34,718 bases of DNA from Microbacteriaceae bacterium (lineage in GTDB: Bacteria > Actinomycetota > Actinomycetes > Actinomycetales > Microbacteriaceae). Position numbers and translations under genes: made by a program. Below are positions 25,012 to 34,718 of this stretch, in pieces. The stretch covers positions 1 to 34,718 of the forward strand of contig RDDZ01000078.1 in assembly GCA_003852775.1 (NCBI GenBank). The letters are read 5' to 3'. Below the pieces are notes generated by a model. It searched no databases. It saw only the letters and a program-made list of their open reading frames with translations, and was not told where the DNA came from. How positions within the stretch are numbered: the stretch's first letter is position 1; the number at the start of each line of letters is the position of its first letter.

Positions 25012-26865
25012 GTGAGCATCCTCCGTGTACTCGCCGGCACCGCAGCGGTCGCCGTCGCGGCGGCGGCTCTCGCGGGCTGCACCGATCAGAACCGCGTGGT
25101 CGACGGATCCCGCGCGACCGTGGCCGTGAGCGGCTCGCTGACCTCCCTCAACGCCAACAGCTCCTACGGACGCGCGTCCGCCCTCAACGCCGACGTCGCG
25201 TACCTCACGGGGAGCGCCTTCGCCTACCCGGATTCGGAGTACGGCCTCGTCGAGGACGAGTCGTTCGGCACGGCCGAGATCACCGCCGAGGACCCGCTCA
25301 CCGTGCGCTACACGATCGCGAAGGGCGTGACCTGGTCGGACGGCGTGCCCGTGACCCCCGCCGACCTCCTGCTCGCGTGGGCCGCGAACTCGGGTGCCCT
25401 CGACAGCGAGGACGTCGAGCCGGAGGCGTACGTCGACTCCGGCACGGGCCGCTTCGGGGAGCTCCCCGAGGGCGTCGTCTACTTCGACGGGGCGCGCGGC
25501 CGGGGGCTCGAGCTCGCCACCCAGACCCCGCAGCTCGGCGACGACGGGCGCTCCCTCTTCGTGCACTACGACGCGTTCACGCCCGGGTGGCGCACCGCGC
25601 TCGCGCCGGGGCTGCCCGCGCACGTCGTCGTCGCCCGCGCCTTCGACCTGCCGCTGCGGGACGCGGGCGACGAGACGGCGCCCGACGCGGATCCGTCCCT
25701 CGCGGCCGCGGCCCAGGAGGCGCTCGTAGAGGCGATCGAGGACGCCGACACGGCAGCCCTCACGGCGCTCGCGAACGTGTGGAACGGCGCCTACGACCTC
25801 ACCGGCGCGGCACCCGACCCCGACCTCCTCGTCGCGAGCGGACCCTACCGCGTCGAGACGGTGACGGACGGCTCGGTGACGCTCGGCGTCAACCCGCGTT
25901 ACCGCGGATCGCGTGCCCCCGCGATCGAGACGCTCGTGCTCGCCACCGTCGAGGACCCGGCCGAGCTCGTGCGGGCCTTCCAGGAGGGGCGCGTGGACAT
26001 CGCCTCGCCCGAGCCCGACGCGGAGCTCGCGAGCCACCTCGCCGACGTGGAGGGCGTGACCGTCACCGCGGGCACCGAGGCCACCTTCGAGCACATCGAC
26101 CTGCAGTTCTCCGGCTCGAAGAGCGGCGTGTTCGACGACGCGCGCGTGCGCGAGGCCTTCCTGCGCGTCGTCCCGCGCCAGCAGATCGTCGACGAGCTCG
26201 TGCAGCCCGTGCAGGCGGATGCCGCCCTGCTCGACTCGTTCGTGCTGCGCCCGGGCGCCCCCGGCTACGAGGACGCCGTCGCCGAGAACGGCTCCGACGG
26301 GTACCGCTCGACCGACGTCGACGCCGCCGTAGAGCTGCTCGCGGAGGCGGGCTCCACGTCTCCCGAGGTGTGCATCCTGTACGACCCCGCCGACCCGCGC
26401 CGTGTCGCCGCGTTCGAGCTCATCCAGACCTCGGCGGCCCGTGCTGGCTTCCGCGTGACCGACTGCTCGCGGGCCGATTGGACGGCCATGCTCGGCGTCG
26501 CGGGCGCCTACGACGCGGCGCTCTTCGCGTGGGACACCACACGGCTCGGGCCGTCCGCCGTCGCGGCGGTCTTCCGCAGCGACTCGGCCGTCGCCAACCT
26601 CAACCACTTCTCGGACCCCGCCGTCGACGAGCTCGTCGACCGCGCGACGGGGTCCGACGACGCCGACGAGCAGACCGCGGCGCTCCGCGAGCTCGACGCC
26701 GCCCTCTGGGACGCGGCGTACGGCCTGCCGCTCTTCGCGCATCCGACGCTCACCGCAGTCTCGGACCGCCTCACGGGGGTCACCCGCTCCCCGCTCGCGC
26801 GCGGCGTGCTGTGGAACGCGTGGGAGTGGGAGCCCGGCGAACCCGCGGCCACCCCGTCCGGCTGA
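25012..26865 (+). CDS. Second family 5 substrate-binding lipoprotein
   Basis: A 617-residue lipoprotein precursor with lipobox LAGC (Cys23) and an SBP family 5 mature region: VRYTIAKGVTWSDGVPVTPADLLLAW, VASGPYRVE, FDDARVREAFLRVVPRQQIVDE. It diverges strongly from the 19579 protein and carries an Ala/Asp-rich insertion near 215-260. It follows the ATPase gene closely but has a hairpin before it and its own TAGGGT -10 box, so it may give the same transporter a second specificity under separate control. GTG 25012 is chosen over GTG 25003 by the -10 spacing. Confidence 0.93.
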   Translation: MSILRVLAGTAAVAVAAAALAGCTDQNRVVDGSRATVAVSGSLTSLNANSSYGRASALNADVAYLTGSAFAYPDSEYGLVEDESFGTAEITAEDPLTVRYTIAKGVTWSDGVPVTPADLLLAWAANSGALDSEDVEPEAYVDSGTGRFGELPEGVVYFDGARGRGLELATQTPQLGDDGRSLFVHYDAFTPGWRTALAPGLPAHVVVARAFDLPLRDAGDETAPDADPSLAAAAQEALVEAIEDADTAALTALANVWNGAYDLTGAAPDPDLLVASGPYRVETVTDGSVTLGVNPRYRGSRAPAIETLVLATVEDPAELVRAFQEGRVDIASPEPDAELASHLADVEGVTVTAGTEATFEHIDLQFSGSKSGVFDDARVREAFLRVVPRQQIVDELVQPVQADAALLDSFVLRPGAPGYEDAVAENGSDGYRSTDVDAAVELLAEAGSTSPEVCILYDPADPRRVAAFELIQTSAARAGFRVTDCSRADWTAMLGVAGAYDAALFAWDTTRLGPSAVAAVFRSDSAVANLNHFSDPAVDELVDRATGSDDADEQTAALRELDAALWDAAYGLPLFAHPTLTAVSDRLTGVTRSPLARGVLWNAWEWEPGEPAATPSG

Positions 26866-26874
26866 CGGCCCGCA

Positions 26875-26893
26875 CTCAGCCCGGCTGGCTGAG
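26875..26893. terminator. Convergent hairpin at the 3' ends of the binding-protein and DUF3137-like genes
   Basis: CTCAGCC (26875-26881) pairs with GGCTGAG (26887-26893), loop CGGCT. It lies just past the binding-protein stop and overlaps the stop codon of the minus-strand gene. Confidence 0.4.
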
Positions 26894-28003
26894 CGCGCCC
26901 TCCACGACGATCAGCACGAAGGGGGCGATCACCATGAACGGCAGCGTGACGAGGGTGATTAGCAACGCGGGGGCGATGCGTCGCCGCCCCACGCGCCGGC
27001 CCGCGTCGTCGATGAGGTTGAGCGACCGCTCCCCGACGCGCGCGTCGGAGTAGCGTCGCGCCTGCTCCTCGAGCTGCACCGAGGTGCGCTCGACGAGCAG
27101 GAAGGCGCGGCGCAGATCCTCCTCGAGCACCGCGCCCGGCAGCGAGCTCGGCGGAAACCGGAAGAACAGCTGGTCGTCGAGCACCTCGGCGCCCCACTGC
27201 GCGCCGCCCGCGTCGTCGAGCATCGCCGCCATGACATCCGGAGTGAACAGGTAGAGGGCGTCGCGCTCGTAGCCCGGCGGGCAGAGGAGCGTGAACACCT
27301 CGTCGAACTCGATCCCCATGCGGTAGGCGGCTCGGAGCTCGAGCGGCGTCGACGACAGCTCGAAGTCGCGCAGGAGGGCGATGTGCGGAAGCCGCCGCGG
27401 CATCGGCACGGCCAGGAACAGCCCGTCGTCGACGAGACCGGGGTAGGGGCGCTTCTCGGTCGGCTGGAAGTCCGGCGGCACCGGGTCGTGGAAGACGCGG
27501 CGGCCGATGAGGAACGGTGGCCAGGGTGAGCCCGTGGCGGGCTGCAGGATGCGAGTGAGCCGCTGCACCTTCCCCTCGCATCCGGAGGGCGCGGGCAACG
27601 TCGCGTCGACCCGGGTGACGCTGCCGAACTCGAGGTCGTTTGCCTCAGCGAACGCGCGGAGCTCATCGGTGAGCGGGGTGAGGGGGCGCCCGAACCGGCG
27701 GTGCCACCAGCGGAACAGCAGGATGACGCCGGCGACGATCGCGACGCACGACACGGTCCAGGCTGCGACCCATGCCCCGGCGGCGGGCGTGGTGCCGTTG
27801 AGGAGGATCCCCACCGCGCGCAGGAGCCCGAAGATCGCCGTCGACCCGGCCACGATCGCGAGGACGACCGCGAGGGTGCTCACCCACGCGGGCAGCTGCC
27901 TGCGCAGCCGCCACACGACCGGACGCGGGGGAAGGGGCTCCGCTAACGCCGAGAAGTCCAGATCGGCGAACACCTTCAGGTGGCCGTCGGAGCGCTCGGT
28001 CAC
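26876..28003 (-). CDS. Membrane-anchored protein resembling DUF3137, unknown function
   Basis: A 375-residue protein with two hydrophobic helices near the N-terminus (about 38-60 and 77-98), a large soluble middle and a final helix at the C-terminus (about 345-370). The layout, and the stretch around LRAAYRMGIEFDEVFTLLCPP...LYLFTPDVMAAMLDD...DQLFFRFPP, resemble DUF3137 proteins; this match is from memory and unverified. GTG 28003 is chosen because TATGGT (28010-28015) stands 6 nt upstream, whereas longer frames to 28291 run into typA on the other strand. It is divergent from typA and convergent with the binding-protein gene. Confidence 0.8.
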   Translation of the reverse strand: MTERSDGHLKVFADLDFSALAEPLPPRPVVWRLRRQLPAWVSTLAVVLAIVAGSTAIFGLLRAVGILLNGTTPAAGAWVAAWTVSCVAIVAGVILLFRWWHRRFGRPLTPLTDELRAFAEANDLEFGSVTRVDATLPAPSGCEGKVQRLTRILQPATGSPWPPFLIGRRVFHDPVPPDFQPTEKRPYPGLVDDGLFLAVPMPRRLPHIALLRDFELSSTPLELRAAYRMGIEFDEVFTLLCPPGYERDALYLFTPDVMAAMLDDAGGAQWGAEVLDDQLFFRFPPSSLPGAVLEEDLRRAFLLVERTSVQLEEQARRYSDARVGERSLNLIDDAGRRVGRRRIAPALLITLVTLPFMVIAPFVLIVVEGALSQPG

Positions 28004-28025
28004 GGCACCACCATAGCGGCTCCGG

Positions 28026-28031
28026 TAGGAT
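28026..28031 (+). promoter_or_regulatory. -10 box of typA
   Basis: TAGGAT lies 57 nt before the typA ATG, giving a short leader with GAGG (28078-28081) as ribosome site. It is next to the opposite-facing TATGGT box of the 28003 gene. Confidence 0.4.
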
Positions 28032-28088
28032 GGAACGTCGCCCGATCGGGCGCTCACGACTTCCCCTCCCACATTCTGAGGTCTCCGC

Positions 28089-30002
<1,914 letters not shown>

Positions 30003-30039
30003 CCGGAGGCCGGGTGCGGCCCGCGGGGCGGCATCCGGC

Positions 30040-30045
30040 TATCGT
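30040..30045 (+). promoter_or_regulatory. -10 box of the small membrane protein gene
   Basis: TATCGT ends 6 nt before GTG 30052, matching the leaderless spacing seen elsewhere in the window. Confidence 0.45.
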
Positions 30046-30051
30046 TGCGCC

Positions 30052-30414
30052 GTGACCCAGCTGATCCGCGGAGCGGCCGCGCTGCTCGCCCTCCTGGTCG
30101 GCGTCGTCATCGGCGCCGTCACGACGTTCGCGCACGCCGGCACTCCGCCGTGGCTGCTGCTCGGCGGACTCGCCGTCGTCGCGCTGTTCGTGCTGGGCGT
30201 GCGGCTCGCCATCGGGCAGCCCCTCGTCACGGCGGGCGCGGTGTTAGGAGTGCTCGGGGCGGTCATCGCGTTCGCGCTCCTGCCGGGCGACATCGTCATC
30301 GTGAGCGGCGACCTGCTCGGCACGCTGTGGCTCCTCGGCGCGACCGCCGTCGCCCTCGGCGGCGCGCTGTGGCCCCTGCCGCGCCGTCAGGGCAACGCGC
30401 AGGAGTCGAACTAG
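30052..30414 (+). CDS. Small four-helix membrane protein, unknown function
   Basis: A 120-residue protein that is almost entirely hydrophobic, with four predicted helices (about 5-27, 32-52, 58-80 and 84-105) and a short charged C-terminus (RRQGNAQESN). It resembles small DUF6113-type actinobacterial proteins often found beside fdxA; I could not confirm this. GTG 30052 is supported by TATCGT 6 nt upstream. It ends at the -10 box of fdxA, whose TAG overlaps its stop codon. Confidence 0.75.
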   Translation: MTQLIRGAAALLALLVGVVIGAVTTFAHAGTPPWLLLGGLAVVALFVLGVRLAIGQPLVTAGAVLGVLGAVIAFALLPGDIVIVSGDLLGTLWLLGATAVALGGALWPLPRRQGNAQESN

Positions 30415-30417
30415 GAT
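30412..30417 (+). promoter_or_regulatory. -10 box of fdxA, overlapping a stop codon
   Basis: TAGGAT contains the TAG stop of the upstream gene and ends 6 nt before GTG 30424. Confidence 0.45.
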
Positions 30418-30423
30418 GGTCGG

Positions 30424-30744
30424 GTGACCTACGTCATCGCCCTTCCCTGCGTGGATGTCAAAGACCGCGCCTGCATCGACGAGTGCCCCGTCGACTGCAT
30501 CTACGAAGGCGACCGGATGCTGTACATCCACCCCGACGAGTGCGTCGACTGCGGTGCGTGCGAGCCGGTCTGCCCCGTGGAGGCCATCTACTACGAAGAC
30601 GACCTGCCCGAGCAGTGGGCCGACTACTACAAGGCCAACGTCGAGTTCTTCGAGGAGGTCGGCTCGCCCGGCGGCGCCGCGAAGGTCGGCGTCATCGCCG
30701 GCGACCACCCGATCGTCGCCGCGCTCCCGCCCCAGGGCCAGTGA
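30424..30744 (+). CDS. fdxA: Seven-iron ferredoxin FdxA
   Basis: A 106-residue bacterial ferredoxin with Cys9, Cys17, Cys21 and Cys25 (CVDVKDRACIDECPVDC) and a second CX2CX2CX3CP set at Cys40, 43, 46 and 50. Cys9/17 plus downstream Cys are the pattern of 3Fe-4S plus 4Fe-4S proteins. The C-terminal extension (about 56-106) is typical of actinobacterial FdxA. It is a soluble electron carrier. The order fdxA-dapC is common in actinobacteria. Confidence 0.96.
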   Translation: MTYVIALPCVDVKDRACIDECPVDCIYEGDRMLYIHPDECVDCGACEPVCPVEAIYYEDDLPEQWADYYKANVEFFEEVGSPGGAAKVGVIAGDHPIVAALPPQGQ

Positions 30745-30759
30745 CCCGGGGCCTGTGAC

Positions 30760-31860
30760 GTGGCGCTCGACCTCCCCGACTTCCCCTGGGACCTGCTGAC
30801 CCCGTACGGTGACCGGGCACGCGCCCACCCCGACGGGATCGTCGACCTCTCCGTGGGGTCACCCGTCGACCCGACCCCGGCATCCGTGCGCGAGGCGCTC
30901 GCCGCCGCCACCGACGCGCACGCGTACCCGCTCACCGCGGGCTCGCCCGCCCTCCGCGAGGCGATCGTCGAGTGGTACGCCCGCCGCCGCGGGGTGCCCG
31001 ACCTGACCGTCGCCAACGTCATCCCCACGATCGGCTCGAAGGAGCTCGTGGCGCTGCTGCCCACCCTGCTCGGCCTCGGGCCCGGCGACGTCGTCGTGCA
31101 GCCGAGCGCCGCCTACCCGAGCTACGCCGTCGGCGCGGCCGTCGTCGGCGCGACCGTGCTCACCTCCGACGAGCCCGAGGAGTGGCCCGCCGAGACGAAG
31201 CTCGTGTGGCTCAACAGCCCCGGCAACCCCGACGGCCGCGTGCACTCGATCGAGTTCCTGCGCCGCGCCGTCGAGCGGGCGCGCGCACTCGGCGCGGTCA
31301 TCGCGAACGACGAGTGCTACGCCGAGCTCGACTGGAGCTCCGACGAGCCGACGCCGAGCATCCTGCACCCCGACGTGACGCAGGGCTCGCGGCGCCTCAC
31401 GCTCTCGGTCTACTCGCTCTCCAAGCAGTCCAACCTCGCCGGGTACCGCGCGGGCTTCCTCGCCGGATGCAGCGACCTCGTGGGCGAGCTGCTCACGGCC
31501 CGCAAGCACCTGGGCCTCATGCCGCCGGCGCCCGTGCAGGCCGCGATGGTCGCGGCGCTGCGCGACGAGACGCACGTCGCCGCGCAGAAGGAGCTCTACC
31601 GCCGCCGCCGCGAGGCGCTCGTCGGGGCCCTCACGGCATCCGGGTTCCGCATCGACGACTCGCGCGCCGGCCTCTACCTGTGGGCGACGCGCGACGAGGA
31701 CTGCTGGGAGACGGTGGGCGCGCTCGCCGAGCTCGGGATCCTCGTCGCGCCCGGCTCGTTCTACGGCGAGGCGGGGGCGAAGCACGTGCGCGTGGCGCTC
31801 ACCGCCACCGACGAGAAGGTGGACGCGGCAGCGGCACGTCTCAGCGCCGGTAGGCTGTAA
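30760..31860 (+). CDS. dapC: Succinyldiaminopimelate transaminase
   Basis: A 366-residue class I/II aminotransferase. Pyridoxal-phosphate Lys is Lys222 in YSLSKQSNLAGYR; NSPGNPDGR and NDECYAELDW are the other active-site segments. Family resemblance (LPDFPWDLLTPYG start) and the position after fdxA identify it as DapC, which converts N-succinyl-2-amino-6-oxopimelate to N-succinyl-LL-diaminopimelate in lysine and peptidoglycan synthesis. GTG 30760 follows the fdxA stop by 15 bases. Its stop overlaps the promoter of gltA. Confidence 0.92.
   Translation: MALDLPDFPWDLLTPYGDRARAHPDGIVDLSVGSPVDPTPASVREALAAATDAHAYPLTAGSPALREAIVEWYARRRGVPDLTVANVIPTIGSKELVALLPTLLGLGPGDVVVQPSAAYPSYAVGAAVVGATVLTSDEPEEWPAETKLVWLNSPGNPDGRVHSIEFLRRAVERARALGAVIANDECYAELDWSSDEPTPSILHPDVTQGSRRLTLSVYSLSKQSNLAGYRAGFLAGCSDLVGELLTARKHLGLMPPAPVQAAMVAALRDETHVAAQKELYRRRREALVGALTASGFRIDDSRAGLYLWATRDEDCWETVGALAELGILVAPGSFYGEAGAKHVRVALTATDEKVDAAAARLSAGRL
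31851..31856 (+). promoter_or_regulatory. -10 box of gltA inside the end of dapC
   Basis: TAGGCT, in the last codons of dapC, ends 6 nt before GTG 31863, suggesting a separate leaderless transcript for gltA. Confidence 0.45.
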
Positions 31861-31862
31861 AG

Positions 31863-33158
<1,296 letters not shown>

Positions 33159-33179
33159 CGCTCCCGTCGCGGTCGCTGC

Positions 33180-33203
33180 GCTGCGCCTGTGACGTCGCGC
33201 AGC
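33180..33203 (+). terminator. Possible terminator after gltA
   Basis: GCTGCGC (33180-33186) can pair with GCGCAGC (33197-33203) across a 10-nt loop, 20 nt after the gltA stop. No U-tract follows. Confidence 0.35.
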
Positions 33204-33321
33204 CGCGCCCGCTCCGCGGCCGCAGCACGCCGCATCCGCGACCCTTCCCGGCCCCGGCAGGCCGCATCCGCACGACGTATCCGCGGCATCCGCGTCGGCG
33301 GTCCCGTAAGCCCCGTCGTTG

Positions 33322-33403
33322 CAGAAATGCAGGAGATTTCTCCGCCCCCTGCCGGATCTGTACGGATGATGACGTCGCCGAACCGGTATCTCCTGCATTT
33401 CTG
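33322..33403. repeat. 82-bp inverted-terminus repeat element, copy A
   Basis: The element starts CAGAAATGCAGGAGAT and ends ATCTCCTGCATTTCTG, a perfect 16-bp terminal inverted repeat around a 50-nt interior. Its length equals that of copies B and C. AGGT follows the right end in all three. It sits in the 448-bp gap after gltA, which holds no gene; the first 160 bases of the gap carry only GCATCCGC-rich DNA. Confidence 0.85.
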
Positions 33404-33482
33404 AGGTAGGTCGAGGCAGGATACGCCGCCGCATCCGCCCGGAAGGACGCAGCGGACCTCTTCGCTGACCGCCCCCCATTCG

Positions 33483-33564
33483 CAGAAATGCAGGATCGAC
33501 GGCGGATCGGCCCCGAGAGATCAGGTTGCAGGGACGCGCCGACGTCAGATCTCCTGCATTTCTG
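33483..33564. repeat. 82-bp inverted-terminus repeat element, copy B
   Basis: Ends CAGAAATGCAGGA (33483-33495) and TCCTGCATTTCTG (33552-33564) are exact inverted copies. The interior is 56 nt and shares a CCCC-AGATCAGG core with copy C. It lies 42 bp beyond the stop codon of the DUF559 gene and exactly 161 bp (start to start) from copy A. Confidence 0.85.
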
Positions 33565-33606
33565 AGGTCGGGCGGGAGGGGCGGATGCGGCGCTCGGGCG
33601 GGGCCC

Positions 33607-34533
33607 TCAGCTGTGGTCGTTGCGGGCGAGAGCCGCGCGGATCGAGGTGAGCACCTCATCCGGCCGGTAGACGACCTGCGCGTAGCTGAAGCGCAGCACG
33701 CGGTAGCCGAGCGCGCTCAGTCGCGCGTCGCGAGCGCGATCCGACTCGAAGCCGAGGTGGTCGCCGTGGAACTCGCGTCCATCGACCTCGATCACGAGAC
33801 GGTCGCCGAGCAGGAAGTCGACGCGCATGTCGTCGATCCAGGCCTGGATGCGGAAGCCGATCCCGGCACGGATGAGGAGACAGCGCAGCACGGACTCCGA
33901 GAACGACCCGGATGCGGGATCCGCCACCTCGACGATCCACCTGACGCGTGCCGGCAGGCGACGCTCGAGCTCGGACAGATCGCCACGACGGATGAGCCCG
34001 AGCCGCAGGGCGCTGTCGAGGGCGCCCAGCAGCCACTCGGGAGGGAAGCAGGCGGCGAGGTCGACGATGCACGCGAGCGGGGTTGCGCGGTAGCGGTCGT
34101 GCGACGGATGCCGACGCCAGTGCACGCGGATGCGCGGGTCGGGCTCGTCGGAGAGCCGCACGCGCATGTCGTGAGCGGTGCGCATCCGGGCGTGCTGTGG
34201 CGGCACCGCCACGTGGAGGTGCTCGTCGGGTGGGGACCACATGCCGAAGGTGCGGGCGGCACTCGCGCAGGTCAGCAGCCCGCCGACCCGCCACGCCGCC
34301 GCGAGAAGCTCGTCGACGCCGGGGAGGGCGTACCAGCCCTGCCGCACGCGGAGCACACGCCCGTGTCGGGCGGCGTAGCTGAGTGCCGCGTAGGTCCACC
34401 CGCGTCGGAGGAGGGAGTACGCGGGGGCGAGGCCGCCGAGGGCTCGGATGTCGGAGTGCAGATCCACGCGCCGACCCTGCCGGGGCCGACCGCTCACTCG
34501 CCGCAGCCGACGGTCAAACGGTGAGTTCAGCAT
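33607..34533 (-). CDS. AbiEi-like/DUF559 protein with Vsr-type nuclease fold
   Basis: The 308-residue protein has an N-terminal winged-helix-like part (about 25-75, ALGGLAPAYSLLRRGWTYAALSY, as in AbiEi antitoxin-type proteins). Its C-terminal DUF559 domain (about 205-300) is related to very-short-patch repair endonucleases. Candidate PD-(D/E)XK-like residues are Glu213 (SESVLRCLL), Asp239 (MRVDFLLGD), Glu249 and Asp251 (VIEVDGREFH). DRARDARLSALGYRVLRFSYAQV is the typical C-terminal strand-helix part. No toxin partner gene is next to it. Such proteins are frequent in Microbacteriaceae genomes and their role is unknown. It is bracketed by 82-bp elements B and C. The ATG at 34531-34533 lies within a long inverted repeat. 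Confidence 0.88.
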   Translation of the reverse strand: MLNSPFDRRLRRVSGRPRQGRRVDLHSDIRALGGLAPAYSLLRRGWTYAALSYAARHGRVLRVRQGWYALPGVDELLAAAWRVGGLLTCASAARTFGMWSPPDEHLHVAVPPQHARMRTAHDMRVRLSDEPDPRIRVHWRRHPSHDRYRATPLACIVDLAACFPPEWLLGALDSALRLGLIRRGDLSELERRLPARVRWIVEVADPASGSFSESVLRCLLIRAGIGFRIQAWIDDMRVDFLLGDRLVIEVDGREFHGDHLGFESDRARDARLSALGYRVLRFSYAQVVYRPDEVLTSIRAALARNDHS

Positions 34534-34566
34534 CCGTCGTTCCCTTGGGGAGGAGACGACTCACCT

Positions 34567-34648
34567 CAGAAACGCAGGACGAATCCGACGGGACCCCAGC
34601 AGATCAGGGGGAGACGTTGCTCAGACGACAGAATCTCCTGCATTTCTG
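34567..34648. repeat. 82-bp inverted-terminus repeat element, copy C
   Basis: It starts CAGAAACGCAGGA (one mismatch to the family end) and finishes TCCTGCATTTCTG, with a 56-nt interior ending GAATC just before the right terminus. It forms the core of the 223-bp palindrome and lies 33 bp upstream of the DUF559 start codon. Confidence 0.85.
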
Positions 34649-34680
34649 AGGTGAGTCGTCTCCTCCCAAGGGAACGACGG

Positions 34681-34718
34681 ATGCTGAACTCACCGTTTGA
34701 CCGTCGGCTGCGGCGAGT
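34681..34718 (+). CDS. 5' end of a second, divergent DUF559 gene copy (partial)
   Basis: ATG 34681 opens MLNSPFDRRLRR, identical to the first residues of the minus-strand DUF559 protein, and preceded by the same AAGGGAACGACGG leader. Only about 12 codons fit in the window. It is either a full head-to-head paralogue or just the arm of an inverted duplication. Confidence 0.6.
   Translation, partial: MLNSPFDRRLRR

Larger units (their letters stand above)
34496..34718. repeat. Near-perfect 223-bp palindrome centred on repeat element C
   Basis: The left arm 34496-34579 (84 nt) and right arm 34636-34718 (83 nt) are inverted copies with only one extra G (GGGG versus GGG in CCCTTGG(G)GAGG) and one C/T difference (CAGAAACGCAGG versus CAGAAATGCAGG). 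The central 56 nt are not paired. Both arms carry the start region and first 13 codons of the DUF559 gene, facing away from the centre. The right arm is cut by the window end and may be longer. Confidence 0.92.

Noticed and set aside
33607-34533. Reading the AbiEi-like gene as an antitoxin of a type IV toxin-antitoxin pair
   Set aside because: No nucleotidyltransferase (AbiEii-like) gene is adjacent in the window, and the C-terminus is a DUF559/Vsr-like domain, so a toxin-antitoxin assignment is not supported.

Overview
The window looks like the chromosome of a high-GC actinobacterium, most likely a Microbacteriaceae-type member of the Micrococcales. The reasons are very high GC, frequent GTG starts, many apparently leaderless promoters, a tandem glycine riboswitch ahead of gcvT, the fdxA-dapC-gltA order, and arsenate reductases of the actinobacterial type. 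The assignment is inference from composition and gene order; no rRNA or tRNA is present.

The left third (1 to about 12,450) is an accessory metal-resistance island. It starts with a zinc-ribbon protein carrying a catalytically degenerate tyrosine-recombinase fold (142-2091). On the minus strand follows a cadmium/lead-type operon, cmtR-cadA-cadD-lspA-thioredoxin-like (5828 to 2092), most of it coupled by 4-bp overlaps. Behind that operon lies a second, truncated copy of the recombinase-like 3' end (about 5960-6271), so the cadmium cassette sits between two directly repeated gene ends. Then come two arsenic units. One is a divergent pair: arsR-arsN on the minus strand and a frameshifted arsO on the plus strand. 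The other is a minus-strand operon, trxB-trxA-acr3-arsRC-arsC (12423 to 8620). Similar TTGACATC-type operators sit at the arsR/arsO divergence and upstream of trxB, so the two units may be co-regulated. Together they would reduce arsenate (ArsC domains, with possible electron supply from TrxB/TrxA), export arsenite (Acr3), and acetylate an arsenical or phosphinothricin-like compound (ArsN).

From about 12,600 the genes look like chromosomal core: a small membrane protein, the glycine riboswitch with gcvT-gcvH-gcvP, a 53-codon Pro-rich small ORF, a DCC thiol-oxidoreductase/CPBP-protease pair, a complete peptide ABC transporter (binding protein, two permeases, fused double ATPase, second binding protein), a DUF3137-like membrane protein, typA, a small membrane protein, fdxA, dapC and gltA.

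The right end (33,159 to 34,718) is the most unusual part. Three elements of exactly 82 bp share 13-bp inverted termini (CAGAAATGCAGGA/TCCTGCATTTCTG). Two of them bracket a gene for an AbiEi-like/DUF559 (Vsr-like nuclease fold) protein. The last element is the centre of a near-perfect 223-bp palindrome whose arms both contain the first 13 codons of that gene, so a second head-to-head copy probably begins at 34681 and runs out of the window.
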